The notes below the pieces were generated by a model. It made no database searches. It saw nothing but the letters and a program-made list of their open reading frames with translations, and had not been told where the DNA came from. A stretch of 64,000 bases of DNA from Phylloscopus collybita (lineage: Eukaryota > Chordata > Aves > Passeriformes > Phylloscopidae): positions 6,370,001 to 6,434,000 of the forward strand of contig JAJNNQ010000024.1 in NCBI GenBank assembly GCA_027886175.1, given 5' to 3'. Positions 13,495 to 27,007 of this stretch are shown in pieces; positions within the stretch are counted from its first letter, which is position 1, and each line of letters starts with the position of its first letter. A program made the translations under genes and the position numbers.

Positions 13495-15057
13495 ACACTT
13501 CAAGCTCTGTCAGAAGTTCCAGATAAGTTTACAGTAAAAACACAGCCCTGGTCAGCAGGAGTGACAGGGCTTTAACAAGCACAAGAGAACACCAACACCA
13601 AACTTGAGAAAAAGAAAGAGAGGTGAGGAGAGAGACCTGGCAGGTTACCCAGAGAGTCAAATCCATATAGGAGGAAAATTCTCTCCAGCTCTTATTGGCA
13701 ATGACTGCTCTCTTCCCTTGGAAATGTAAGTACCTCAGCATTCCAGCTGCCTGTAGCCATGAAGTTAAAATGTGGGGAACGATTTGGTTGTCCACACAAA
13801 GATTACAGCAGAAAACGAAGCCAAAAATGTGCTTACCAGAAATCCTGATGAGGCACCTCTGGAAGTGTGTTTCCACTACTTTTGCATCTCCTTGACAAGG
13901 ATATTTATACCATCTTGATCAAGTCCATTTAGTCAGCATGCACATGCATTCATTGTTCATGATCCTGAGATCACCTCCTAATCTCCAGGTCCTCCACAGT
14001 CCTGGCTACCCTGCAATGATGAGATGCTTTGAAAGAAAGACAGCAGAGTGCTTAGCATTTTAATTTTGATTTGCTAAGTGAATTTATCCATAAATAATAA
14101 CCATTTTTCTCTAGGGTGTAAATACATGGCTAATAAAACCTATGTTGAAGCAAGGAAAGGTTTCCAAGTTGCCAGTCATCTTCCAAGTTTTTAAGCATCC
14201 TATGTTGCAGTATCCTCAGATATTTTGCAGCATAGAGCATGTGTCTGTAAGCAGTACCTGAATTCCTAAGCAAAGTTTTTTCCTTCCCCAGTGTACTGAA
14301 GTTTCACTTCAGAACAGCAATAACTCCTTAAATCTTAATAAACAGAATAATAATAAAAAAGAGTGGTCTAAATAGTTTCCTGCTATTTACATTAACCTTT
14401 GAAAAGGTCTTCTGTGTTCTATATTACTCAATACAATTTTTACCCTTTATCTGAAAAATTCAGATTGATACTAAAAGCTGCAGGTTTCCAAAAGGGGACC
14501 GCTCCTCATAAATTAACCTTTTCCAATCATACAGTCGTTTTAAGAGAACTGAAGTTTCAGGAACCTTGCCATTTACCCAAACCCCCAAAAAAACATCAAA
14601 AGAAAAATAAGAATTTGAAACATTCTGGCTACCAATATGTATATATCGTGCCATTATGAATTATTCTTTGTCTCACCATCTACATTTAGATACAAAAGTT
14701 CCTAACAAAAATGCACTTGGGCAACAGCTGCTTTTAGACTCTCGGGTTTAAAATGTGTCTAAGAGTAAATATTCCAGGAGATGGATGTAAAATTCAATTC
14801 ACTGTAGTCTACCACTTTGGAACCTGGGAATAAAATGCTTTTGAAAATTTTATCCATAATTTTGTTTCCGTACCAGCCCTTATTTTGGGTCCATACTTTT
14901 TTGATAGGTCTTACTTTCATACATTGCTTTCTCGTCATATGCATTCTTCCCTTTTATTATATTCTTCCTGTTTTGTGTGATCAGATTTAGTTTTCAGTAG
15001 AGGCTTTAGAAAATGTTCCTTTGAATAACAGAGACAACAGATGTGGCTTTAGTCACT

Positions 15058-15104
15058 TCGTATATTTATATATACATACATATACCTACATATATTTATA
15101 CATA
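15058..15104. repeat. TA/CA-rich simple repeat
   Basis: Alternating TATA and CATA units make an AT-rich low-complexity stretch. Confidence 0.75.
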
Positions 15105-17529
15105 AGTTTGTAAAAGGGTGCTCCAGTACAAGCACATGAATTAATTAACATTGTTTCATTATTGATTAGCCTAACTGCTTCTGACAGAGTGGACTCCTGA
15201 CTTATCAAAACCTTGTAAAGAATTTGATCTGTATTCTGGTGCTTTCCCTACACGTCTGGAAGCAATTTCAACTTTTCCCTCTTATATCAGGAAGGAAACT
15301 TGAGCCAGAAAGTAAAGGGTGTTCAGAGTAAAATGCATTACATTCAACACCACTTTACAAACATTACACATGCAGTGAAAATGAAGCCTGGAGAGAGAAT
15401 GCATGCTTTGAGCAATTATAAGTGAGAGATTTTTTTTTCAGATTGAACTTTATTTGTGATGTCTCATTAAACTGACAGTTTCTTAGAGAGGGGAGAGTAA
15501 TTTGAATTAATATAGTATGCATTACATATATTTTGCCATATGGATACTGCAATTCTTTAATGAAATGGAAGTAAAAATGTAACTTATTTGTGGGTATAGC
15601 CAAAAGTGAGATGAATATGTAGCAAATCCCTATAAATTAATGAGGCATCAGTGTAGGTGCCTGCAAGAAAGGAAACACATGTTACCAGTAATAGGAAATA
15701 TTTTGGCCCACTAGCAATTAATTAAATATTTTCATAGACTTCCAGGTGTCTAATGTGAAAGTTCAAGCATCCAAGTAAAATTTCAGTATTTAACTTGTTT
15801 GTTTTAAGAACGAAAGTAGCTTCTGTGGCCAGCACTAAACTGAAGTATTTAGTCATATCTTCCAAAATGTGATAATTTCATTAATTCCTTCTTGATTGTC
15901 TAAATACACAAATTTCAGAAAAAATTTCATATATCATGCTAATGTCTTATCTAATGTATGTTTATGCCCTCATTTCTTACTTTTTTTTTTATTCTTTCAA
16001 AGCCTTTCCCTTCTGTAAAACTTTTGTGCAATGCAATAATTCCCGAGAAAAAGAGGAAAGTTCATTGTTACTTTAACTACAATGTTACATGATTTCATAG
16101 GGCATGTGCCTCTCAGGACTCAAATTACACGGTTTTAATTAGAAAAAAACCAAATAGTAGGGTATATTATAAGTTAGAGGAAGAAGTTTGCATTTTAACA
16201 GGATGGATTCATTGAATCTATTGGAATATTGGGATGGAATATGTTTTTTAACTTATTAATATGTTTTAAAGCAACTTCGACCTTGAGAAATAAGAGTTTA
16301 GGAAAAGGCCAAGAGGACCACAAAATGATGATGCTTCGAAAAACCTGTGTTTAAGTTGTCTTTTAGTTTCAAAAATTCAAGGCTTAAGCTGAGATGAATG
16401 AACATTAATAAAGATCAGCCATGTTATCCTTACATCCCTGCACACTTCTAACATGGAAATATTTTCAGTGTCTCTGGAGAAGTCTACTATATTTTTTATG
16501 GGGAAAAAAAGTTAATTGGTGTTCTTTCCTTTGTCAATCATGCTGGTTTTGCCAATGTTCTTTTTTACAAGAGAGATTTTTCAGTGGAACATTGCAAGTC
16601 ATTGCTGAGCGGGCCCTGCTCACCCAGAAACTGCATGGGAGGTTTTGGAGAAGATCTTTCCCTTCTTAAAAAACATTATTTTCCCCATCTAGCCACGAGC
16701 AAACTAAACATTTTCACTGTTTTCACTTTGTCTCCTCTGTTCTTTTCTCTTCCATTCTTACATCTCATTTTCCAGTGCTGTGACTCCACTCTCTGTACCT
16801 CCCCCTCTACTCCCTTCCTTTATTACCCCCTCTTCCCATTTATTCAAAACCAAGGCAGGTGCCATGTAACCCCCCAGGAGCACATTTCTCACTCTCCCTG
16901 AGCACTCTAATAGATGTTTCTGTCAATTCCTTATTTCTGTGCTAGGCTTTCCCCAGGTCAACAGTCCCACTGAGTTTAGTGCAGCCACACACTAAAAGTC
17001 ACTGAAAAAGGTTTTGAAGCATTTTCTGGATGAGAACCTGCAACCAGACAGAGCATTTTTGTGGAAATTCTCAGCATGTGTTCCAGTCACTGCTTAAATA
17101 TCTCCAAAATAGGGTTTTCTGGGCTGAAGTGAGGCACAGACCTGTCCCAGGCCCTCTCTCCTTTCTAAGGAAAATGGCAGGAATTGCTGAGCTCTGAACT
17201 GTGCTTGATCAATATTGGAGGGAAAGCGAAAATGACTCAAACATTCTTGGGCAAAATTTGTGAAGATTAATTCAGGACATCGAACTCTCATTCATTAAAA
17301 TTATAAAAAGTATCAAAAATTACAGAAGTATCCGGTATTTCTCTTTCTGTGCTCTTCTGACACATATCATTGTAGCAGAAAAGTGGAAAAGAAAGAGATA
17401 TGTTTTGCCCTTGAGAGCAATAATATGATTACAAGAAGACAGTTTCAGATCTATTGAATATTTCAAACCATACATTTTAATGTGTGTTTCATTAACTTTG
17501 GGGTGGCAATGAAAATGAGGCCCCTTCAA

Positions 17530-17795
17530 GTATTTTTTTCATACTGTTCCACTTCATTATTAAGCAATGATGCCAAGCTGTTCACCAGGATTGCTGCTAG
17601 CAGGCTTGAACAGCTTCTGCCAAGTGTGATTAATGCAGATCAAACAGAGTTTATTCAGTGGAAGAGATTGGCAGATAACATTTATCATCTCTTAAGAAAG
17701 TTGGGATTTCCAGACTGACGTCAGGCTGGTGATAAACTTAGGGGCTGAAGGATGTTTGACCAACTAGTTTGCATATCCTTTAGAAGAAAGTTGAA
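17530..17795 (+). mobile_element. Ancient L1-type LINE fragment, broken reverse transcriptase
   Basis: Translated in plus frame 1, 17539-17715 reads SYCSTSLLSNDAKLFTRI, then ASRLEQLLPSVINADQTEFI, then RLADNIYHLL. This has the order and spacing of the ORF2 reverse-transcriptase segment of L1-clade retrotransposons, where a Tyr-Arg-Pro-Ile-Ser-Leu-Leu-Asn block leads to Asp-Ala-Lys, then Asp-Gln-Thr-Gly-Phe-Ile and an Asp-Asn-Ile helix. Here Arg-Pro-Ile is changed to Cys-Ser-Thr and the Gly of the DQTGF block to Glu. The frame then meets stops at 17716 and 17746. The same frame continues with MFDQLVCISF at 17752, which resembles the catalytic motif A block (AFD...W..LF), also damaged. No 5' or 3' end of the element was found. 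It is a dead, strongly decayed relic. L1 copies are rare in bird genomes, where CR1 dominates. Confidence 0.8.
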
Positions 17796-17799
17796 TTCC

Positions 17800-19560
17800 A
17801 CTTTGATTAGATTTGAAACCTGAAGAGAACCTCATTTACATGCAAAGCCTCCTCCACTGGTTAACTTTGTTGTTAAAAGGACAAGGCATATCCAGACTCT
17901 TATCAGTGATTGTACTTTTTTTCATAAATATAAAGACTATGTGTCACTCACTAATACAGAGTAGCCTGGTAGTGGCCAAATCAGCATCCTCAGGCTGCAT
18001 GCAGGGTGGGGGAATAATGCAGCCTGGATTTAATTCCTGGGTGTGCTTTGTTACCTTGAGCAAGCTGTTCCTTCCATTTATTTTTGCTCTTTCTGTCTGC
18101 TTAACAGCATAAACTTTTCAGAGGCCCAAGTTCAGAGGAAGTCTGAAATACAAAACAGCAGCTTGCTGTCTTAGGCGAGTATCTTTTTGAATAATGAGAA
18201 GATTTTAATGAGAAAACCCAAAGTTATTTAGTCTTTACCTTTCTCAAAAGCCATTATCCTTAGCTTGTTTTCCTGGCTGCTGAGCAACACAAAGGCTGTG
18301 TTGAGAAACTCATTCAGTTTCCAAGATCTATTGCTTGGCCTTGAACCTCTAACACAGACCTCTGCACAAAGATCTTCTTAGAATAACAGTTTTCCACTTC
18401 CTCCACCTTTTCTCGACCAAACACAGCCCTAACAGCAGTCAGCATAATAAAAAGTCTCCAGCAGAAGAAAGCAAGTTCCTAACTGTAGTCAGCTAATCTC
18501 TGAGACACCCTGTGTTGTCTCAGGTGTTTGGAGGCAGCAGAAAGCTCATTAGCACCAGATGAATCACATCCCCAGGCTCAGCCAGCTCATCAAGGGGAGG
18601 TTATTGCCCACATAAAACTGTCTTAGGCACAAAGACCTTTGCTTCCCTCCCATTTTGCCTTACACTGACATAACCTCTTCTGCCTGAGCAAGAATTTCTC
18701 TGCAATGACAAAAGTCCCTTTTGATATCACTGTGACCTACCTAAGGCCTCTGTTTGTCACCACCAATTTCCACAGACTTCTTCTTTAGAAAGTGTTGCAG
18801 TTCCCAAGGCTGCAAATTAGAAAGATTACTTTGTTTCTCTTATTACAGCAATGATACTTCATAAAAATAAGAGTAATTGTTTATAACAAGCAGTTTCTTC
18901 TCTATACAGGAGAAGTAAATGGGGACACTATTTTTAAAATCTCACTCTATAGCTACTTTTAGCTTCTTTTAGGTAGTATTTTTTGCCATGGTGGTTTCCT
19001 CAATATGGCTGAAGCCAAGGCTCAGATTTTGCATTCCTTAATGAAAACCTTTTAAAGGTACCATTTTGTCTATTTGTTTATTTTCTGAAGCATTCTGACC
19101 ACCTTTGTACTTTCTATAAAAATCTGCTATTGCTAACTTGCTTTCATATTGGTAACACAAGTTTGGAAATGCATTCTCTCAGAGACCCTGTGCTAGACGT
19201 AATTACTTCATCTGGATCCTCACCCTCAGCACTGTCTTTGGCAAAGATTCATGGCTTTATAGGAGACCAAACAGCAATTTTAAAAGAAAATAGCAACAAA
19301 ACCCAACAGCCCAACACACATAATCTGACGCTGCAGCTTATGCCATGGCTCATCTGGCAGATGTTCTGAAGCAAGTGCCTCTGCCTCTCAGAACTCTGGT
19401 TTCTGTTCTGTTTGCAAATGATCATTTCTGCTTTCAGTGGTGGTTCCATGCCAGATCCCCGAGGGCAGTGGCAATATGTTCCACTTAATTTCAGCTTTCA
19501 CTAGACCAATATATTTTTAAAGTAATAGTAATTCAGAGTTATGACCAGAGTAATAAGGCT
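17800..19560. other. Noncoding DNA, no gene recognised
   Basis: Possible further L1 remnant sequence directly after 17795 could not be recognised. The rest is AT-rich with short frames and no motif, RNA gene or repeat that I can support. Confidence 0.6.
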
Positions 19561-19589
19561 GTGCCCAATCTATCCTTGGGGTTGTTTGC

Positions 19590-20510
19590 AGACGGTTTAG
19601 TCTTGTGCTTACTGCTGGAGAACACTGGCTCTAAGGCCTCCTTAGCATCTTCCTGCACGCCAAACTGGAGGATTTTCAAGCCTTGTCCTTTGCCTGCCCT
19701 GCACAGCAGCAGCTTCAGGTTGCTGGCTCAGGCAGCAGCGAAGTTACTCAAGTTGCTGTGCGAAGTTCATCGCTCTGCTTTACTTTGGATACTCTCCAGA
19801 GGCAGGAGGTGTGACACTGGGCTGCCTCAGGAGCTCAGAGAACAGCAATGCCATCCCCTCCACCCCCCAGCAATAAACATCTACCTCTGCCTCACTTCCT
19901 AAGGTCCTTTCACACTTTCCAAATTAAATGTGCTTCTCTTTAGCTCTCTGCAGTGCCACTCTGAGAATAGCTGCGTCTCCTCTCTCCTCTGGCAAGCGCC
20001 CGAAGCTCCACAGTCCCCCTGTATCGCTGTCAGCTGCAGAAAAGCAGCTCAAGGATCTTTCTGTTTACATCTCAAGATGCAACAGGAAACAATCCAGTTC
20101 AAGGCTTTCCAGCAGTACAGGCAAAGTCACTTTTGTCACCTGAAGAGTGAGGGACACAAGCCACATGGAGCAGCTCCTGCTCTTGGTACGGACAACACAC
20201 AAGGCTTGGGCAGGGAGGTGGTGCTTTTAACCCCTGTTAACTCCAGGGGTTAAGGTGTGACTGCCCCCCAGTCACCAGCCCCACCATGTCCACCACACCA
20301 CTGCTGGGGCTGCTGGAGCAACACCCTCCTCAAAGGAGGGAGCTGAGACTGTGGACAAGCATCTGCCCTTCCCCTGCTCACAGCCACCCTGGGAAAAGGC
20401 CTGGCTCCCATGACAAAGAACAAGCACCTCACTTCCATCACTAAACCTGCCCTCAGCCAGGAATGGCTGTGGCCCCTCCTAATGATAAACTGAAACTGCA
20501 ATTTGAACAT
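19590..20510. other. GC-richer segment with locally retained CpG, function unknown
   Basis: This segment is clearly more GC-rich than its flanks and holds about ten CpGs, mostly between 19590 and 20040. It carries overlapping plus-strand frames of 113, 71 and 107 codons and a minus-strand frame of 86 codons, none with a recognisable domain. An AATAAA box occurs near 19871. A perfect 10-bp inverted repeat sits at 20227-20253. It could be an exon or promoter of an unannotated noncoding RNA, or just a local GC fluctuation. The sequence alone does not decide. Confidence 0.3.
20227..20253. repeat. Perfect inverted repeat, hairpin-capable
   Basis: The arms TTAACCCCTG and CAGGGGTTAA are exactly complementary over 10 bp with a 7-base loop TTAACTC. 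The feature is directly visible. Any function is unknown. Confidence 0.85.
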
Positions 20511-21382
20511 TCATAATCTCCTGTATCAGCTTCTCCTGCCATTAATGCCACCAGTGCTGTGACCTTTTAGCAAGGTATCAGGTACTAGCAGCAGGCTCGG
20601 AATTGCAAACTTTAATTAAAAACTGTATTTTAAAATAAAACTCGATTTAGATGCACTGATAAGTGATTTTCACTATGTGAAATTTCAGACTGCTTTCCTG
20701 AGGAAAAAAAAAAAAAAGTCATTGCAAGCTTCCTATTAATTTCTGGCTAGCTGGTTTCAAGGACAATTTTATTAAAAATGAGCAGAGCCTTCTGTAATAA
20801 AACCTTTGCAGTTGTTATGACCACCTGTGCTACCTCCCACCTCGATCCACCACATGACATAGCACAGCTAATTTTCCCACATCCCAGCAAGGAAATTGAG
20901 CTGTTACAATTTCAGACGGCGGGGCTCACATACACATATTTTAGACTTCATTATTTTTCTGTATGACACGTCTGAAGCTGGCAGAGGTTGTCTAAACAGC
21001 TTTAAGATCTCTTTCTCTGTGCAGCGTGGTATAAAAGTTCAGATAAAATCATTAAAGTTTCTGAATTGGTGCAAAACAAGAAACGAGGAAAATAAAACAG
21101 GGTTCCTCATTGAAGTGCAAGAGCACTGACTGTAGAGGAAAGGTCTCAAAGGAGATGATCTTAATGGATTACTGTTAATAAACATTACAGTTTATTAAAC
21201 AGTTTATAAAACAAACAACAGGATGGCACTCATCTGAACTGAAACAAACAGGGAAATTATGGCTCTTGAGGCTTACTCACCACAGATACATTGCTTCCTG
21301 CTCTCTCCTCAGCCCTAGGTCTAAGTTTTACAAAAACACTAATTGTTCCCCACTGTCACTCTTAACCACTGATGACTCAGTG

Positions 21383-21418
21383 AAAAAGAAAAACAACAAC
21401 AACAAAAAAAAAAAACCA
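21383..21418. repeat. A-rich (CAA)n run
   Basis: A-rich low-complexity stretch with four CAA units followed by a run of about twelve A. Confidence 0.75.
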
Positions 21419-21556
21419 ACACAAAACCACACACACCAGCCTGATTGGGTCCCCACAGATCAGCCTTTTTTGGCAGTGCCCATCTCCTTTTAATTTCAGG
21501 GGGCAAAACCTCCTAATCCCAGCCACAAAGGAAGGGCAGGAGAATTCATTTTGGGA

Positions 21557-21576
21557 AGAGAGAGAGAGAGAGAGAG
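21557..21576. repeat. (AG)10 microsatellite
   Basis: Ten uninterrupted AG units. Simple repeat. Confidence 0.9.
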
Positions 21577-23701
21577 TTGGCAAGCTGAAAAATGGAAAGT
21601 AGGGGAGGAGATTATAATTAATGCATATGGGTAGTTTACATGCTGTCTCCTCTCCATGGTGAGAATGTAGCAAGCTGTCTAATTGGAGCCTGGTTTTTGG
21701 CTCCATTTAAATTCCTCAGAAAGCATTGCACTCCACAGGCTGCATAGTTAGATTTTGTAGGTTTTGGCCACAGCAGAAGCCTAATAAAAAATACTGGGAT
21801 GAAGAGGGCAAGCTATTTCAGGCATAACATTCTGGAGCAATGCAAAGAGGTCACAACTGGTGAGAATCTGCATGAAATTGCATTAGGCACAGATGAAGTG
21901 TCCGATCATCTTTCTGCCCAAATTCATAAATATATTAGCACACACAACCATCAGAGTCACATCTTGTTTTTATATCCAGAAACCATCCTCTTCACCGGTC
22001 TCTGACAATTCTGATAAATTGCTACTGCCCTTCAAAAGAACTTTTGATTTCCATTTCAAATCCTGCCCTGGGTGTTGCCAGTGTATATGTATTTAAAACA
22101 GTGCAGACACACTCTGGGAAGAGAGTGGTTGAAGATCTTTCTTGCATTTTCTCAGAACCTTTGCAAGCCCTACAAGCAAAAACTTTACTACCAAAACATT
22201 TTTATTTTCTGTTATTAAGCTGCCTTTTTTTTTTTTTAAAGAGTCCTTAAAATTTTAATTCCCATTATGCCAAAAATTAATGCTAAATGACAACAATGTC
22301 TGCTAGTTTAGCCAAATAAAGTGGATACCTTTATTTACCCAGTAAATCATGCAGAAAATTTCAAGGTGTGTGAGTCAGATCTTAAAGGTGAAAGTCTGGG
22401 AGCCCCAAAAGTTTCATAGCTGACATCCAGGAGAGTGAATTTATTGAGTGAGGACAACACAAACACCTGGCAGGGAAATGGAAAAAACTAATCCTGAGTG
22501 GGGCATCAGCCCCAGCCCCATGACTCTATGGCTAGGTGCTGCTGTTGCCTGCAGTCAGTTAATAAGAATTTAGGCAAAATACAGACTAAGTGTAAACTTC
22601 ATATTTTAGTTAAAGGCAGTTAGATATACATTTCAACTCCAAATGGATGCTTTAGCTAAGCGATGTGAGTTACCGCTTTTGAGTGAGATTAGAAAGTGCA
22701 ATTACTAATGACGTTTAAGGAAAGACAATTTAAAATTAAATGGTGCACACAGAAGGGCAAAGCTACAGCCTCTAACACTTATCTAGAAGCCTGTGTGCTC
22801 AGAAACTGTGTACTGAAGTCACAACACTTATTAACTGCATCCCCTTCCTCCTAAAGTACAAAATTCAACTATAAATTATTTGGAAAGGCCAGACTCCCTA
22901 CATTAATTTACTGAGGCTTTCATCCTTCTGCACAGCAGTGTATTTTTAATCCTGCTCAAAAGATATCAAGTACCTTCTTTCCAACCTGTTCACCAGCTCT
23001 AAATGGGATTTGACATTACGAGGTCAGCTTTGCTTTGCCTCTTAGATGACTTACAAATTTGCAAAGACACAGGTTCACTGTTCTCACATGGATCAATGTT
23101 CAACAGACCACTGGTTTTGATGGCAAACATTTAACTTTCAGCCATTAAGTAGAAGAGGAAACTCAGGTTGTAACAAATTACCTGGCATCTAAACAATGTT
23201 AAAGTTGTCCATTAGGAGTGCCTGCAGACAGTGAAACAGCACATTAGTTTTAAATTGCAAAGTTCAGTCGGTGGAGTGATAGAGTTCAGATCTGAAACGT
23301 TTTACCGAGCTAGTGAAAGGTCTGAACAGTGGAATGTATTTAAGGTGAACAAGAGTAGAATGGAAATATTTTTCGATGGTCAGAAGAAGATTGCAATCCT
23401 CCCTCACAAAAGCAAAAAAATCCCCAAACCAAAGAACACTGTAAAAGATAATGGTAGTTGCAGGTGATTTTTCTATAAAATTGCCATATGAAATTGATTT
23501 CATTGTGTTTTAAACTGTGTGGACATCCTGAACAAAAGACATTTTTTAGCATTATATTACACTTTGTTTTTCCTACCTGCTACAGCTCTTTTCTCCTATA
23601 TAGTCATGTCACCTAAATGTCTGTTCACATCAGCTTCCCAGTTGGGAGTGTTTTCCACCTTGAAGAGGACTGGAAACCTAAAGAAGGCAGAGGAATAAAA
23701 A

Positions 23702-23750
23702 TAAGATATATATATATATATAAGATAGATATATATATATATAAAAGATA
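23702..23750. repeat. (TA)n compound microsatellite
   Basis: Two long TA runs separated by AGATAGA and ending in a short A run. Likely to vary in length between individuals. Confidence 0.9.
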
Positions 23751-26443
23751 GTATAGGTATTGTTTGGGACAGTGGTGTAGAAATGAGATATTTTAACCCT
23801 TTGTAGATAAAAATGCTATTTAAGAAATATTTAGCATATTTAAGAAACTATTTAAGACTATGTAACAAGCTCTATTTACCAGATGCTTTTTACTGCATCA
23901 TGGATGAGGAAGCACAAAAAGTATATTGCTCATGAAAGGTTGGTGTGAAAAGAGTTAAAGATGCTGGTGAAAGCAAGCTCCCATTCCAGGTGGGATGTAT
24001 GTGCTAGTGAACTATTTGGAAATGCAGCCACAGGCATGATGCAGGGAACTCTCAAACCTCTCAACCAGACCATTTATGGGTTTTTGGTTGGTTCTTGGTG
24101 TTTGCCTCCTCCTGACTCCCTGCTTTGATTTTCTCTACTCTATACTTTCTTGGCTCTCAACAGAAATCTTTTCTGTTTATCTCCACTTCTAACCTGGATT
24201 GCAGTTCCTTGAATAATCATGTTCTTCTGCTCTACCAGGGATCCTAAAAGGAAGCAGACCTGAGTGGAGAGGAATACGAGGAGTTTTAAAACATAAATGA
24301 CAACGTGAAAATGGAACTCATGTTGCCTGCAGAGAGAGTGGTGGTAAATGTCATGTTATGCTTTTCTGTTTCTTGATGTATAGGTTGAGAGCATGTGCCT
24401 TGAAAAAATGATGGTTGAACATGGGAAGGCTGTCCTTGGAGGAAACCTGAGAGATGCAAAGGAGAAGAGAGACTGGTGGAGAGAGCCACAAATAAATGTA
24501 AGGAAAAAAGAAATGAAGGAATGAACCTCAAGCAACTGGAAGGAGAGGGGCAGCAGGAAGGGGAAACAGCTTAAAGAAATGTGTGCAGCTATTTATTTTA
24601 TACAGCTTATTTGGTCAGCCTATCTAAGCTCTCTGCAAATGATTCCATTTTGCTCACAGTAATAGCTGAAAATTAACCAACTTACCTAGGCAGTATTTGG
24701 CCTAATGGGGCTGATTACAGAGTTTTTTGTAATAACTACCAGCCATATCAGTTGCAAATGAGACAACCTCTATGTGTTTTCAATACTCAAGAAAACTGCA
24801 TAGCTTAAAAGATATTTCATTCACCCATGATTGCATGGACAAACAAATATCAGGCAGAAAATTCTGTCAGCTTGGAAGACCAGGTTAACTCTGCCTACAT
24901 GACTCCTATTGCTTGCTGAGATTGTCACTTCTGAAGAGTGCAGGCAGATAATGTTATTTGGAACTCAGTGGAGAAATTTACTCATCTTCACGAATCCAAA
25001 AGGCAAAGGAAAGGAGTACCACTACTAAAACCTCTCAATTTACAGACCTTATGATCAATTTCTGCAATTGTCATGGCAATCAATGCATTAATACTGAAGA
25101 TGTCTCATCACTTCAGATATTCAATATAAATGTTTATCTTTTTGGAAATTAATTGAAAGAAGCTGAAAAGAAAAAGAAAATTCTTAGAAAAAGAAAAGCC
25201 AAATGAGCAAACTCCAACCCTGTGACAAAAACCCAAAGCATTAAAATTGAGCACTGTATAATACCTTTCAAATGAGTCAAAATAAATCCAAAAATGTCAA
25301 AAAAGTGCAGCTATTAGTCACTGTGCTTGCCTGATGTATTATCTTGGAGCATGAAACATTCCACAAAGGATGGCCATAAAAACATGTACCTACAGGAAGA
25401 GTTCTGGCTCCTCATTGTTGTTTGTGTGGGAATTACTGACAGACGGTTCTGCTCTTGTCTTGTAACTACTGAGGCAGTCAGTGCTATTGGACTAGTGCTA
25501 TTATTTTTATGAAAAAGAAAATATTGTTTAATGTTTTTATCCAGACTGAGGACGCAATTTCAAATTTAGTGTCTGTTAGTGCTGACCTCCAACTAGCAGA
25601 GAACTACTAGAACAGCTAAAAGAAAAGGAAAATATACATCCTGGTATCACAAAGCTTCATTGCTACGCACGACGTCATTATTATTTGTACAGAATTTTTG
25701 ATATTAAAAGATGATTAAGACCTTCTTATTACGATTATTCTGTGCAATTAAAACCCATCTAACCTGAATGAGGCACTTCAAATATTTTAGAATTATTAGT
25801 ACAATAATGCCTAGAGTAAAACAATCATGTCATGGACCAAATTGATGACCTGTTCCTGTTTTCTGTATATAAAGTATTTTAAATAAAGGCATAAAATGTT
25901 TTCCTCTCTTGAAGCATGAAGCCAGAGAGACTTCATAGGAATTTATGCTGCTATAAGCAGAAAACAACAATATGCCATCTAAATGCCTGTATCTTTTTAT
26001 ACTTGCTTCTACATCAATGTCTCTCTGTTAATTCATCCTGTGGCAATGAAAACCAAGGTCGGTTTAGCACTATGATAAAAAAAAACCAAAACATGGATAA
26101 ATTTTTATTAAATTTTATCTTGTAATTTTACTTTACTCTGTGTGACTTTTGTTTATTCCCCAATGAACTCTGTTTTTTCCACAGCTGTTTTTTAACAGGT
26201 AGCAGTGTTTGAGGCAAATAGCCAGCATTCACTAAGGGCATAAAACACTTTCCTCTGTGTTACCAGATCTGTTTTTCCTTCCATACTGCCTAAGCCTTCT
26301 TATGCCTGAGCTGTGCAGAAGAGGACTGAGGTCTTTTGCTTCAGTGACTGCAGGGGAACCAGAAAGCTTAAAAGATTCTTGACCATATTAGGATGTTCAG
26401 CAGAGAACAGATGAACTTGGCCAGACCTGTAGGACAACTGCTT

Positions 26444-26459
26444 CACACACACACACACA
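26444..26459. repeat. (CA)8 microsatellite
   Basis: Eight uninterrupted CA units. Simple repeat. Confidence 0.9.
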
Positions 26460-26943
26460 AGGTCAGGTCTTCAGTACCCTAATTTTCAGTGTCTTATTGC
26501 TAACAACTCTAAGTTATACTTCTGCTTTAACATACTAGATAATAATAACATTTTGTCAGGAAATACTCCAGCAAAGAATGGGAAATCACCCAGTCTCACT
26601 ACTTTTAGGATTTTATTCTCCATTTCTCCCTGCTCCACAAATGGAATTAGCATCAGTTCTGTGCAGAAGGTGAGAGCAATGAAGTTCTGGACTATGTTTT
26701 CACAGCTGATATTAGTGATGAAGGAGAATGAGGGTAACAGGTGTGCCAGAGTGATATTTTTCCATCATACCTCACAAAGGTTGCATAAATTAGAGTTGTT
26801 TGACAGTGAGTTGTGTTGGGACTGTGTAGTTGACAGCCTGGGTACTGGATCAGCTTTCACCTCCAGCTGTAAAATTTTAAGTTCAGTCTACTGGAAAATG
26901 TTGCCCTAGCAGATGAGAAACCACAGTTGATATAGGATTAAAA

Positions 26944-26946
26944 ATA

Positions 26947-26981
<35 letters not shown>

Positions 26982-27007
26982 AACCACCAACAACATCAAC
27001 ACAAACA
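26944..27007. repeat. (AAC)n microsatellite
   Basis: About twenty AAC triplets with ATC and ACC interruptions. The A-rich start (AAAATAAAC) would also fit an expanded poly-A tail of a retroposed copy, but no such body was recognised upstream. Confidence 0.9.

Larger units (their letters stand above)
12655..17520. other. Noncoding DNA, no gene recognised
   Basis: AT-rich sequence with short open frames only. The 115-codon minus-strand frame at 13529-13876 is rich in Leu, Ser and Cys and shows no family motif. A CT-rich stretch lies at about 16725-16850. No RNA gene or mobile element was recognised. Confidence 0.65.

Noticed and set aside
13529..13876. 115-codon minus-strand frame
   Set aside because: Low-complexity Leu/Ser/Cys-rich translation with no recognisable motif; consistent with chance.
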